Source of the DNA: an uncultured Butyrivibrio sp.
GTDB taxonomy: Bacteria; Bacillota; Clostridia; Lachnospirales; Lachnospiraceae
DNA length: 40,264 nucleotides
Direction of reading: 5' to 3'
NCBI GenBank assembly: GCA_946546925.1
Contig: CAMNOS010000009.1
Span: forward strand, 1 to 40,264
Shown piece by piece: positions 24,367 to 32,800 of this stretch (within the stretch, counting starts at the first letter, position 1; every line of letters starts with the position of its first letter). Position numbers and translations under genes: made by a program. The notes below the pieces were generated by a model. The model did not search any database, was not told the DNA's origin, and worked only from the letters and a program-made list of their open reading frames with translations.

Positions 24367-24477
24367 GATATAATATGGTTTACATAACTCAATTGACTAT
24401 TTTAGTCATAATGTGTTTTTTGTACCAAAAGGCTGTGGATTTTATCAGCCTATTTAAAATGCCTATTTATGCGGCTT

Positions 24478-24497
24478 TTCGGAACACAGTTTCCGAA
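24478..24497. other. Short perfect hairpin TTCGGAA-N6-TTCCGAA
   Basis: A 7-bp perfect stem with a 6-nt loop lies between the two DnaA-like sites. There is no T-run of terminator strength on either side. Confidence 0.4.
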
Positions 24498-24506
24498 TAA
24501 TCCCCA

Positions 24507-24527
24507 ATTTCCACAGAGTTATCCACA
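24507..24527 (+). promoter_or_regulatory. Perfect DnaA box with an adjacent near-match
   Basis: TTATCCACA (24519-24527) is the consensus DnaA box. ATTTCCACA (24507-24515) is a near-match 3 bp away in the same direction, and TGTGGATTT (24434-24442) is a weaker one on the other strand. No dnaA, dnaN or other replication gene is near, so this is not taken as oriC. Confidence 0.5.
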
Positions 24528-24695
24528 TGACGCCAGAGTCATTTTTTAGCAACTTTCGTATCATTTCTCTGTCATTTTTGCGAATTTTGTATACAATTGT
24601 ACAGAAATAGGTACAATTCTTGGTTTACATAATTTTATACATTTATAGTTTATGTAAACTCATTTTTTGATTTTTTATGATTTTCGCTATGAAAA

Positions 24696-27170
24696 TCATT
24701 GGCTCTTCGTCTCAAATCCGCTCCAGAACTGGGATAGAGCTGCATTAACCGAATTGGTCAAAACGCTTTTACAGCCCCTCCACTCCCTTGGAAAGAGATT
24801 TCTGTAGGCACTGTCCGCGAACCTGTCATCAAGTAGAAGGACCACTCCGGTATCGTCCACGGTCCTTATAACCCTGCCTGCTGCCTGAAGAACTTTATTC
24901 ATCCCCGGGTAGCGGTATGCATAGTCAAAGCCGTTGGAGCCTCTTTTTTCAAAAAAGTCCCTTATTATCTCCCGCTCATTGCATACAAGAGGGATTCCCG
25001 TGCCAACAACAATGACGCCGATCAGACTGTCGTATTTAAGATCAATGCCCTCGCTGAAGATTCCTCCCATAACACAAAAGCCAAGGACATTCTTGTCCTC
25101 AACATAGTCAATCTCCATATTTATGACCTTGGAGAGTTCAATGTCATTGCCCGGAGCAAATCTCTCAAGAAATTCCTCACGCGCCTTCTCGGTCATAAAG
25201 CTGCTCTGCACCATGAGCTCTGTGGTCTCAGGGTCAAAGAACTCCTCCTCAAACACACTTAAGACCTCGTCCAGAAACTGGTGGGACGGGAAAAAGACAA
25301 GGTAATTCCCGCCTTTTGCTCTTATCACGCTGTCGATGTACACCGCCACCTTGTGGTACATATCATACCCTCTCATGGTGTATCTGCTGCTCACATCCCT
25401 TCCAATGAACACACCGAGCTTACAGGGGTCAAACACAGACTTTGCATATATCTCAAAGTCTTCATCCGTTCCTCCAAGGAGTTTTTTGTAGTACTGGACA
25501 GGAAGAAGGGTTGCTGAAAAGAGTATAGACGAAATTCCCCTGTCCATGCACACAGACAGATTCCTTGAAGGGTCAATGCAGGCAAGCTTCAAGAGGAAAT
25601 CCCCATTGTCTGCATATTCACCGTAGATGACATAGTGGTCATCCACAAGGTCATAAATTGTAAGAAATCTCGAAATATCAAAGTAGAAAAGAAGGATATC
25701 CTCCCTGAAGGGGCCCTCACTGTGGTTCTCAAGATACTCGCTCATCACCGATGAAAGCCTTGTCAGAGGCTGCATAAAAGAATCAATGCTGTCATAGACG
25801 CATAGGTCATCGCACTTTCTCTTAAGCTCCAGAAAGGCCTTGTTGCATTTGTCCAGATTCCTTGCTATAGCCTTATGAAACTCTCCTATAGTGCGCTTAA
25901 GTTCAAGAAAGCTCTCTTTTCTGAGAACTGCGCTGTACATATCCCTTCCCCTGTCCAGAAGATTATGTGTCTCATCCACAAGGAAGCAGTAGTCTCTTGT
26001 CCTCCCCTCAGCAAAAAAGCGCCTCAGGTACACGAAAGGATCAAAGACATAGTTGTAGTCACATATTATCCCATCAGCAAAAAGGCTCATATCAAGTGAC
26101 ATCTCAAAAGGACAGACTTCATGCTTCCTTGCGTACTCAATAACAGTCTGCCTGTCAAAAGAGTCTGCGGATGTAAGAAGATCATATATTGCATCGTTGA
26201 TCCTGTCATAGTGGCCATTTGCATAAGGACAGGCCTCAGGATTACAGTTTCTGTTTTCCTCATCGAGAAAACATATCTTGTCCCTTGCCGTGATATTGCA
26301 GGTCTTAAACCGCAGTCCCCCGCTCTTTCGCATGGTATCAAAGGCCTCTGCTGCAACCGAAGCGGTGATGGTCTTGGCAGTCAGGTAAAAGATCTTTTCA
26401 AGCTTACCCTCACCCATGGCCTTTATTGTGGGAAATACTGTGGAGATAGTCTTTCCCGTGCCTGTGGGAGCCTCAAGGAAGAGTTTCTTCTTGTGGACAA
26501 TGGTCCTGTATACTGCTGCAGCCAGGTCCTTCTGCCCCTTTCTGTACTCAAACGGGAAATTCACAGCCTTGATCGATGAAGTCCTTATGCCCGCCCAGGT
26601 ATATTCAAATTCAGCCCACTTTCTGTACATATCAAGAAGGTCAAAAAACCACCCTGTAATATCGTCAAAGCTGAAACTTTCATCAAAATATCTCTTCTCC
26701 TGTGTATCCATGTTGCAGTAGGTTATGCGCACATCGACACTTTGGTAGCGTCTTTCGATAAGATACATGGCCGCATAGCACTTTGCCTGGGCAAGATGAA
26801 GGAGCGATGCCACTTTCATTTTGGACAGATCTCTGTAGGTTCCCTTGATCTCGTCAATCATCGGGGGCTTAACCTTCTCCCCTGCAAACGACTCCTGACC
26901 TATATCTGTTTCTGACAGCGGAGTGTCAAAATTCGGATCAAGTATCCCGTCTGCCCTCCCCTCAACGCTCACACTGAAATTGCCGTAATCTCTGGTGTAG
27001 GAGAGGGGAACCTCCGCATGATAGTCAGATCCCATACTCTTTTGTATCATCCTGTGGATCCTGCCGCCCTCCTGCATGGCTTCAGGGCTTGATGAGTGTA
27101 TTCTGTTGTCAATATCGCCGGACCTTAATAGGAACTCCACAAGGCCCCTCACTGACAGTTTTATATCCAT
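24696..27170 (-). CDS. PD-(D/E)XK nuclease fused to an Fe-S Rad3/DinG-type helicase
   Basis: This 824-residue protein combines two domains. Residues about 1-170 look like a RecB/Cas4-type nuclease: GRADG with Asp74, DEIKG with Glu107 and Lys109, and LAQAKCYAA with Gln128 and Tyr132. Residues 205-824 are a superfamily 2 helicase: Walker A EAPTGTGKT (233-241), four Cys (291, 300, 309, 314) placed like the XPD iron-sulfur cluster, DETH as Walker B, and a late AAGRVIRTVDDTG motif. XPD/DinG helicases unwind DNA 5' to 3' in repair. The start codon directly follows the T-run of the asnA terminator, and the GGGGAG ribosome binding site is inside that hairpin. Specific function is not known. Confidence 0.88.
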   Translation of the reverse strand: MDIKLSVRGLVEFLLRSGDIDNRIHSSSPEAMQEGGRIHRMIQKSMGSDYHAEVPLSYTRDYGNFSVSVEGRADGILDPNFDTPLSETDIGQESFAGEKVKPPMIDEIKGTYRDLSKMKVASLLHLAQAKCYAAMYLIERRYQSVDVRITYCNMDTQEKRYFDESFSFDDITGWFFDLLDMYRKWAEFEYTWAGIRTSSIKAVNFPFEYRKGQKDLAAAVYRTIVHKKKLFLEAPTGTGKTISTVFPTIKAMGEGKLEKIFYLTAKTITASVAAEAFDTMRKSGGLRFKTCNITARDKICFLDEENRNCNPEACPYANGHYDRINDAIYDLLTSADSFDRQTVIEYARKHEVCPFEMSLDMSLFADGIICDYNYVFDPFVYLRRFFAEGRTRDYCFLVDETHNLLDRGRDMYSAVLRKESFLELKRTIGEFHKAIARNLDKCNKAFLELKRKCDDLCVYDSIDSFMQPLTRLSSVMSEYLENHSEGPFREDILLFYFDISRFLTIYDLVDDHYVIYGEYADNGDFLLKLACIDPSRNLSVCMDRGISSILFSATLLPVQYYKKLLGGTDEDFEIYAKSVFDPCKLGVFIGRDVSSRYTMRGYDMYHKVAVYIDSVIRAKGGNYLVFFPSHQFLDEVLSVFEEEFFDPETTELMVQSSFMTEKAREEFLERFAPGNDIELSKVINMEIDYVEDKNVLGFCVMGGIFSEGIDLKYDSLIGVIVVGTGIPLVCNEREIIRDFFEKRGSNGFDYAYRYPGMNKVLQAAGRVIRTVDDTGVVLLLDDRFADSAYRNLFPREWRGCKSVLTNSVNAALSQFWSGFETKSQ

Positions 27171-27217
27171 AAAAAACTCCCCGCGGTAATCTCATTTCAT
27201 GATTATACCACGGGGAG
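27171..27217 (-). terminator. asnA terminator that contains the helicase ribosome binding site
   Basis: On the minus strand CTCCCCGTGGTATAATC (27201-27217) pairs with GATTACCGCGGGGAG (27177-27191) around a 9-nt loop, followed by six T (27171-27176). The next base begins the helicase ATG at 27170. The GGGGAG at the end of the 3' arm is 6 nt before that ATG, the right spacing for a Shine-Dalgarno site. The hairpin would both end asnA transcripts and hide the helicase site. Confidence 0.85.
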
Positions 27218-27243
27218 TGTACATAAATTGCAGCATATTAAGT

Positions 27244-28254
27244 TTAAAGTATCTGAATGCCGTTTTCGGTGGCTTCCCTGACCATTTCCTCGGGCCAGAT
27301 GGAGCACTGAACCTCACCGATATGGGCTTTTCTGAGGAAGAACATGCATATTCTGGACTGTCCGATTCCTCCGCCTATTGTGTAGGGAAGTTTCTTTTCA
27401 AGGATTGCCTTCTGGAATGGAAGAAGCGCTCTCTCTGTGCAGCCGGCCTTTTCAAGCTGTGACTTGAGGGAATCTTCATCTACCCTGATTCCCATACTCG
27501 AGAGCTCAAGAGCGATGTCAAGAACCGGATAGTACACAATGATATCTGCGTTGAGCTGCCAATCGTCATAGTCCGGAGCTCTTCCGTCGTGCTTAACGCC
27601 TGATGCAAGCTCATCTCCGATCTGCATTATGCAGACTGCGCCCTTGGCCTTGGAGATGAAGTACTCCCTCTCCTTGGGCGTGTTGTCGGGGAACATATCC
27701 TCAAGCTCCTGAGTGGTTATAAAGAATATCTCATCAGGAAGTATCTCTTCAATGTAATCGTACTGGATAGACATGAATTTCTCGGTCTTCCTCAGAACCT
27801 TGTATACATTGCGAACGGTTTCCCTGAGGTAATCGAGATTCCTGTCCTCTTTATTGATGACTTTCTCCCAGTCCCACTGGTCAACGAAGATCGAGTGGAT
27901 GTTGTCGGGGATCTCGTCCCTTCTGACAGCATTCATATCGGTGTACAGCCCCTCATATACGTTAAATCCGTACTTCTTAAGGGCATATCTCTTCCACTTG
28001 GCAAGAGAGTGCACGATCTCGGCAGGACGCTGATCCTCATTTAAGATATCAAATGAAACAGGGCGCTCAACGCCGTTTAAGTTGTCATTGAGTCCGGACT
28101 CCGGTGTTACAAACAGGGGTGCTGTCACACGCTGAAGATTGAGCCTTGTTGAGAGCATTCCCTGAAAAAAGTCCTTGACGGTCTTGATCCCGACCTGAGT
28201 GTCGTGGAGATCAAGTGCAGATTGATAGTTTTTGGGGATTTTGAGGTTTTCCAT
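27244..28254 (-). CDS. asnA: Aspartate--ammonia ligase (AsnA)
   Basis: This 336-residue enzyme makes asparagine from aspartate, ammonia and ATP, with a fold related to class II aminoacyl-tRNA synthetases. The family start IPKNYQSALDLHDTQVGIKTVKDFF is clear, as are RVTAPLFV, SGLNDNLNGVERPV, IHSIFVDQWDWEK, DGRAPDYDDW and the C-terminal GGGIGQSRICMFFL. Length matches the family (about 330). The ATG at 28254 has an AGGA site about 9 nt upstream. It lies 95 bp after thiT and is followed by the strong terminator at 27171-27217. Confidence 0.97.
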   Translation of the reverse strand: MENLKIPKNYQSALDLHDTQVGIKTVKDFFQGMLSTRLNLQRVTAPLFVTPESGLNDNLNGVERPVSFDILNEDQRPAEIVHSLAKWKRYALKKYGFNVYEGLYTDMNAVRRDEIPDNIHSIFVDQWDWEKVINKEDRNLDYLRETVRNVYKVLRKTEKFMSIQYDYIEEILPDEIFFITTQELEDMFPDNTPKEREYFISKAKGAVCIMQIGDELASGVKHDGRAPDYDDWQLNADIIVYYPVLDIALELSSMGIRVDEDSLKSQLEKAGCTERALLPFQKAILEKKLPYTIGGGIGQSRICMFFLRKAHIGEVQCSIWPEEMVREATENGIQIL

Positions 28255-28349
28255 ACTTTTATCCTGCTCACCTTTTCTTTTTTAATCGTTATTTATCATT
28301 TAATAACTTTTATCCCCATATTGCAAGAAAAAAATGCATCTTAAGCACA

Positions 28350-29051
28350 TTATCCAAGCTGTACCTGCTTGCGAAGACTCTTTTCGTTGGCTTCCTGCTT
28401 GATCCTGTTAAGTGCATGATGCACTGCGGGAACCGCTAAAAGTGCTACAGTCAGAGCACCCTCTGCAGCGATGTAGGACCCGTTGTAGGCCATGGAGTAA
28501 AGAACGGGATTCCATCCCTCAGGAGCATACTCTGCAAAGAAAATGATACCTGAAAGTGTTGAAAATACGAATCTTCCGAAGATTCCCGCAAGATATCCCT
28601 TTATCATGCCGTTTCTTTTGTTGAAGAAGAATCCCGAAACGCCGAGAGCACCGAATGCCAGCACATAGTCGCACAGAAGCTGCGGAACAGCTATGATGTA
28701 GGGGTCTACAACCATCTGAAGAAGCCCGTAGGCAAAGGCTGCTGAGAGTGATACCCTCGGCCCGTAGAGATAGCCTATGAAAGTAACAAAGAACATACTG
28801 AATACAGTCACGGAGCCGCCCATAGGAAGCTTGAACAGCTTGATGTTGGAAAGAACAAAGGCAAGAGCCAGGCACAGAGCAGATACTGTCAGCTGTTTGA
28901 TGCTCATTCTGACCTTTCCGTCTCTGTTTACAAAGTAGCTGATGACAAGCAGAACCGCAACAGCAAGAACAACCAAAAGCGCATAGCCCCCGCTTGTGAT
29001 GTTATAGCTGGTATAACCGTCCTCAACAACCTTTTCTAAAAATAAACTCAT
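28350..29051 (-). CDS. thiT: ECF thiamine transporter S component ThiT
   Basis: This protein of about 233 residues is the substrate-binding membrane subunit of an energy-coupling factor transporter for thiamine. It has six hydrophobic helices after a short N-terminal extension. The ThiT-like core contains LTVSALCLALAFVLSNIKLF, YGPRVSLSAAFAYGLLQMV.DPY, and a C-terminal AYNGSYIAAEGALT. The start is the ATG at 29051 with GGGAGGTG upstream; an in-frame ATG at 29099 would place 16 residues across the riboswitch expression platform. The TPP riboswitch at 29159-29247 fixes the substrate. The shared ECF module genes are not in this window. Confidence 0.93.
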   Translation of the reverse strand: MSLFLEKVVEDGYTSYNITSGGYALLVVLAVAVLLVISYFVNRDGKVRMSIKQLTVSALCLALAFVLSNIKLFKLPMGGSVTVFSMFFVTFIGYLYGPRVSLSAAFAYGLLQMVVDPYIIAVPQLLCDYVLAFGALGVSGFFFNKRNGMIKGYLAGIFGRFVFSTLSGIIFFAEYAPEGWNPVLYSMAYNGSYIAAEGALTVALLAVPAVHHALNRIKQEANEKSLRKQVQLG

Positions 29052-29058
29052 AAAAACA

Positions 29059-29122
29059 CCTCCCGAAATGTTTACGCATCTGGGGAGGTTTGCTCGCAAC
29101 GGTTCCTATCTGTTCCAAACCT
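29059..29122 (-). promoter_or_regulatory. Translational expression platform of the TPP riboswitch
   Basis: On the minus strand CCTCCC (29083-29088) can pair with the ribosome binding site GGGAGG (29059-29064). A competing pairing is AGGTTTG (29116-29122) with CAAACCT (29086-29092), which overlaps the first. No T-run terminator is present. The two states suggest that TPP controls ribosome access rather than transcription. Confidence 0.65.
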
Positions 29123-29158
29123 ATGTATAATTATAGTCTGAAGACAAACAGAAGTTAT

Positions 29159-29247
29159 CAGCTTCCCTACGCCGGCATTATCCGGGTCAGGTAATAAGGG
29201 TTAGACGCACGTGGCGTACACTCTCAGCATTGCTCCCCTAGCGTTTG
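29159..29247 (-). promoter_or_regulatory. TPP riboswitch (THI element)
   Basis: The minus strand shows the conserved pieces in order: AGGGGAGC, CTGAGAG, ACCCTTATTACCTGA, GGATAATGCCGGCG and TAGGGAAGC. This is the thiamine pyrophosphate aptamer. It starts about 10 nt after the predicted transcription start and controls thiT. Confidence 0.95.
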
Positions 29248-29262
29248 TTTTATTCAAAACTC

Positions 29263-29291
29263 ATTTAACACTCACCGGGCCCGCTTGTCAA
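29263..29291 (-). promoter_or_regulatory. Probable promoter of the TPP riboswitch-thiT transcript
   Basis: A perfect -35 TTGACA (minus strand, 29286-29291) is 17 bp from TTAAAT (29263-29268). The expected start near 29256 falls just ahead of the aptamer. Confidence 0.55.
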
Positions 29292-29308
29292 GAGATACAG
29301 GAGAAAAA

Positions 29309-29800
29309 ATGTTTTTTACCTATTTAGATCCACAAAGCCCATTTGAAAGAAAGTGCAGGTGGTACATCTACCTGCTCTGGACAGCTGCAGGTGCCGCAAG
29401 CGCTGCAATTCTCACCGTGATCTTCAACAGGCTCTCTATCGTTGAGGATCCGTCGTATCAGGAGGCAGCCGAGGGACTTTTTTCCGTAAGCCCTCATCTT
29501 AGCGTTATGTTCCTGCTCTACTGCATCATAACTCCCACAATAGAGGAGTTTATCTTCCGATACCTTGTATACGGTTTTATCAACCAAAAGACGTCGCGCC
29601 CGGCTCTCTCCATTGTTGCTGCATCTGCGCTCTTTGGACTCTATCACTTAAACCCTGTGCAGATCCTCTACGGCTTTCTCATGGGCCTTGTGATAACTTT
29701 TGGCTACTCACGGCAAAGGAACCTTCTCATCCCCATCCTTACCCACTCGGCAGCCAATCTTGTAGCCCTTGTCTTTACTTTTTATCCGTTCACAGCCTGA
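29309..29800 (+). CDS. CPBP family intramembrane glutamic endopeptidase
   Basis: This membrane protein of about 163 residues has the CPBP (Abi/CAAX-like) motifs: TIEEFIFRYLVYG with the EExxxR core, FGLYHLNP with the catalytic-zone His, and THSAAN near the end. Three or four hydrophobic helices are visible. It is short for the family (often 200 or more) but all motifs are present. The ATG at 29309 has AGGAG upstream; an in-frame TTG at 29285 has none. It reads plus, divergent from thiT, and its last 11 bp overlap the end of addA tail to tail. Family members process prenylated or signal peptides or bacteriocins; the substrate here is unknown. Confidence 0.85.
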   Translation: MFFTYLDPQSPFERKCRWYIYLLWTAAGAASAAILTVIFNRLSIVEDPSYQEAAEGLFSVSPHLSVMFLLYCIITPTIEEFIFRYLVYGFINQKTSRPALSIVAASALFGLYHLNPVQILYGFLMGLVITFGYSRQRNLLIPILTHSAANLVALVFTFYPFTA

Positions 29801-32800
29801 TGACCTGTGAAAGAGCAAAGGAGTAAATATATACTTCTTTTACCTTCATATCAGTCGCGGCTTCAAGAGCCCTTCTGTAGAGGTCAAGCTGGATCTCATA
29901 GCGGCTTATCAGTTCCTGAGACTGCTTAACTCTGTCCGTCTTGTAATCCAGAAGAACTATCTCGCCGTCCTCTATAAACCAGGCATCTATTATACCCTGC
30001 ACAAGGACCATCTCTTCTTCGGGGAATTTGTCGTCGAGTTCCGATGCAGATACGCCCATCATAAATGGCTTCTCACGCATGAGCATGCCTTTGCGGTACG
30101 CACTCCCCATCCGCTGCCCAAGGGGTGTTGAAAGAAATGTCACAATATCCGGACTCCATACACTCTGAACATATTTGGGCGGGATCGCACCTTTTTCAGA
30201 AAGAGTATTCATGAAGGCGTATATCCTGTCGGACACCGAAGACCTCTCCTTGGTGGCGCCGATGCGGCCAGCCTGTGCCATCAGCTCCTCATCCCCGTAT
30301 ACATTCTCATCAAGAAGCTCCATGATCCGATGGTAAGCAGTTCCTCTGTCGGCACCCGAAAGAGCCGTTTTTCTTTTTCCGTCATTTTCGGTGCTTTTTT
30401 CGGACGTTTCTGCTTTCGGCACCTCATCACTTACAAGCGCCTTCTCTGCCCTTTCTATAAACGGCGCTTCACCTGCAAATATTTCACCATCCTCCATCAT
30501 ATGAGCCTTTTTGAGCTCCGATACGGTGGTCTTGGTAAACAGTCCCCTAAGGCTGCTATGCGGGTATTCAAAAGAAAACCTCTCTTTGAGGGTCTCGTAC
30601 AGCCCGCTTTCAGGTTCCATCATAAGGGCCCTTGTCTTTAGCTCATCTTTTCTAACAGCAAGTTCCACCTGCTCCTTTAAGAGATCTTCAGAAAGCTCCG
30701 CTTCTCCGATGACACTAACCGCAAGGTCAGGAACCTCCATAGTCCTCTCCATGAGCCTGTCATACAGCTGCGTGTCGAACTCATACTTTACAAGAACGTC
30801 CCTCATGGAAGGGTGCAGCATCAGCGCCGGGAGTATCAGTGCAAAAAAGCTCCCGGCTCCCGCTCTCATGGAATAGGGAAGCGGTTTATCCGTATCCGCG
30901 ATCTGGGAGAGGCTCACCATCTGCCCCTGAAGTGTCTTACCCATATCCTTGACGCTCGTTGTAAGGATCAGCTTCTCTTTAGCCCTTGTCAGCGCAACAT
31001 ACAAAACCCTTATCTCCTCGCCGAGGCTGTCCAGCTTCATGCTGCCTGCTATCACCCTGCGCTTTAAGCTGTCATATTTCACCCTAAGATCAGTATCTAT
31101 GCACTTTACTCCGATTCCAAAGTCCATGTCCACTATGAAATCTCCCGTGGTGTCCCTGGTGTTGAATTCCTTGGACAATCCCGAGACGAAAACAACCGGA
31201 AATTCCAGGCCCTTGCTCTTATGGATACTCATAATGCGCACTACGTCAGCATTCTCGTCGATGGTTCCGGCTTCTCCGTAGTCCACCTGTACAACCCGGA
31301 TATGCTCAATATAGCGGATAAAGTGAAACAGCCCTTTAAAGCTTGACTTTTCATACTCAGAGGCCTTCGATATGAGCATTTCCACATTGGCTCTCCTCTG
31401 TTCTCCCCCCGGCATGGCAGAAATGACCGTCTCATAGTCATAGTCATCAATAATACGCCACAAGAGTTCATGAACGGGAGCATAGGTCGACAGCTGCCTG
31501 TATTCTTCTATCGAATCACAAAAGCGCTTCACCCTGACAAGAAGTTCATCCCCGATGTCAAGATCCATGTTCAGCCCGTCATAGAAGGAATCCGGTGCTT
31601 CTTCCCCGGACTTTTCATCTATGGCTATGCGCAAAAGAGCCAGCTCCTCATCGGAAAAGCCTCCGATAGCAGAGTGCATGACCGACACCAGAGGAATGTC
31701 CTGCCTCGGGTTATCGATTATGGTCAGCATATTCAAAAGTATCGCTATCTCAGGCGCATCGAAGTAGCCCTTTTTGGATTCGGTGTAGACAGGTATCCCT
31801 TCCTTCTCAAGAATATCCTTAAAAACATCGTCCCATCCGGACAGAGAGCGAAGGAGTATCACTATGTCGCTGTATTTGAGGTTCTTATCCTCGCGCCTTA
31901 GTTCATGTATCCTTGACGCTACTGCCAGTGCTTCTTTTTCTTTTGAAGAAAGAGAGCTCACCGGTTCTGCCGGTGGATCAAGCACATTTTTGAGATCTAC
32001 TGCGATGAGCTCGGTCTTTACATCAAATGAAGGCTCCGGGTAATCAGCCCCCGGAACCAGCATCGCATCCTCGTCGTAGTCCACACCTCCAAGGTCACCT
32101 GCCATGATCCTCTTAAAGACGAAATTGGTAAACTCAAGTACTCCAGCCCTGCTTCTGAAGTTCCTGTGAAGATCTATCCTTCTGTCACAGGCAGACTCAT
32201 CCTTTGAAAATCTTCTGAATTTATCCATGAATATCTCGGGTCTTGCAAGCCTGAACTTGTAGATGCTCTGCTTGACATCACCCACCATGAACCGCTCGCT
32301 TATACCCGCCTCTTCACCGGAGATTGCTTTTAATATCAGCTCCTGAACATTGTTACTGTCCTGGTACTCATCTATCAGGACCTCCCTGTAGTAGTCACGA
32401 AGCTCAAGCGCAACCTCTGAAGGGGTGCACATATCAATGATCTCAGACGCACTCCTGCCCTCGCACTTATCTTCCCCCGGGTGATCCACAAGGATCTGCA
32501 GGGCGAAGTGCTCCATATCGGAGAAGTCTATCACGTTCTGCTCTCTCTTCCTGCTGTCAAACCTCTCCTTAAACAGCAGAGTCAGCCTGCAAAGTTCCTT
32601 AACCGCCCTGTCGCAGAGTTTCATCTGCTCTTTTATGGTCCCGCTTGTCAGGGCAAAATATTTTTTGACAGTATCATCCAGTGTCTTCTTTACAGAATCT
32701 CTCAGTACCTTTACCGCTTCTCTCTTATATGTGCTTACGCTGTCATCCTTTTTGGTGGAGAGCCTGGCAAAAGCAATCCCGCGTATCGCGTTAAAGAGTT

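Larger units (their letters stand above)
24376..24659. repeat. Three copies of GTTTACATAA in direct and inverted order
   Basis: TGGTTTACATAA occurs at 24376-24387 and 24621-24632, and the inverse TTATGTAAAC at 24650-24659. The last two form a 10-bp inverted repeat with a 17-bp AT-only or nearly AT-only spacer. Possible regulator sites or an unwinding element. Confidence 0.5.
24141..24695. other. Gene-free 555-bp AT-rich interval with dyads and a DnaA box
   Basis: No gene is seen between the GGDEF start and the helicase end. In coordinate order it holds a 5'-leader hairpin (24165-24221), a perfect 16-bp dyad (24351-24366), TGGTTTACATAA (24376-24387), a near-DnaA box TGTGGATTT (24434-24442), a hairpin (24478-24497), ATTTCCACA and a perfect DnaA box (24507-24527), the palindrome TTGTATACAA (24587-24596), and a second TGGTTTACATAA with its inverted partner (24621-24659). 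It must contain the GGDEF promoter, but no single promoter stands out. Confidence 0.7.

Noticed and set aside
24434-24659. Chromosomal origin of replication
   Set aside because: Only one perfect DnaA box and no dnaA, dnaN, gyrB or rpmH nearby.
24660-24695. Terminator for the helicase gene
   Set aside because: ATGATTTTC and GAAAATCAT form a 9-bp stem over the stop codon, but the minus strand continues with A, not T, so it is not a convincing intrinsic terminator.
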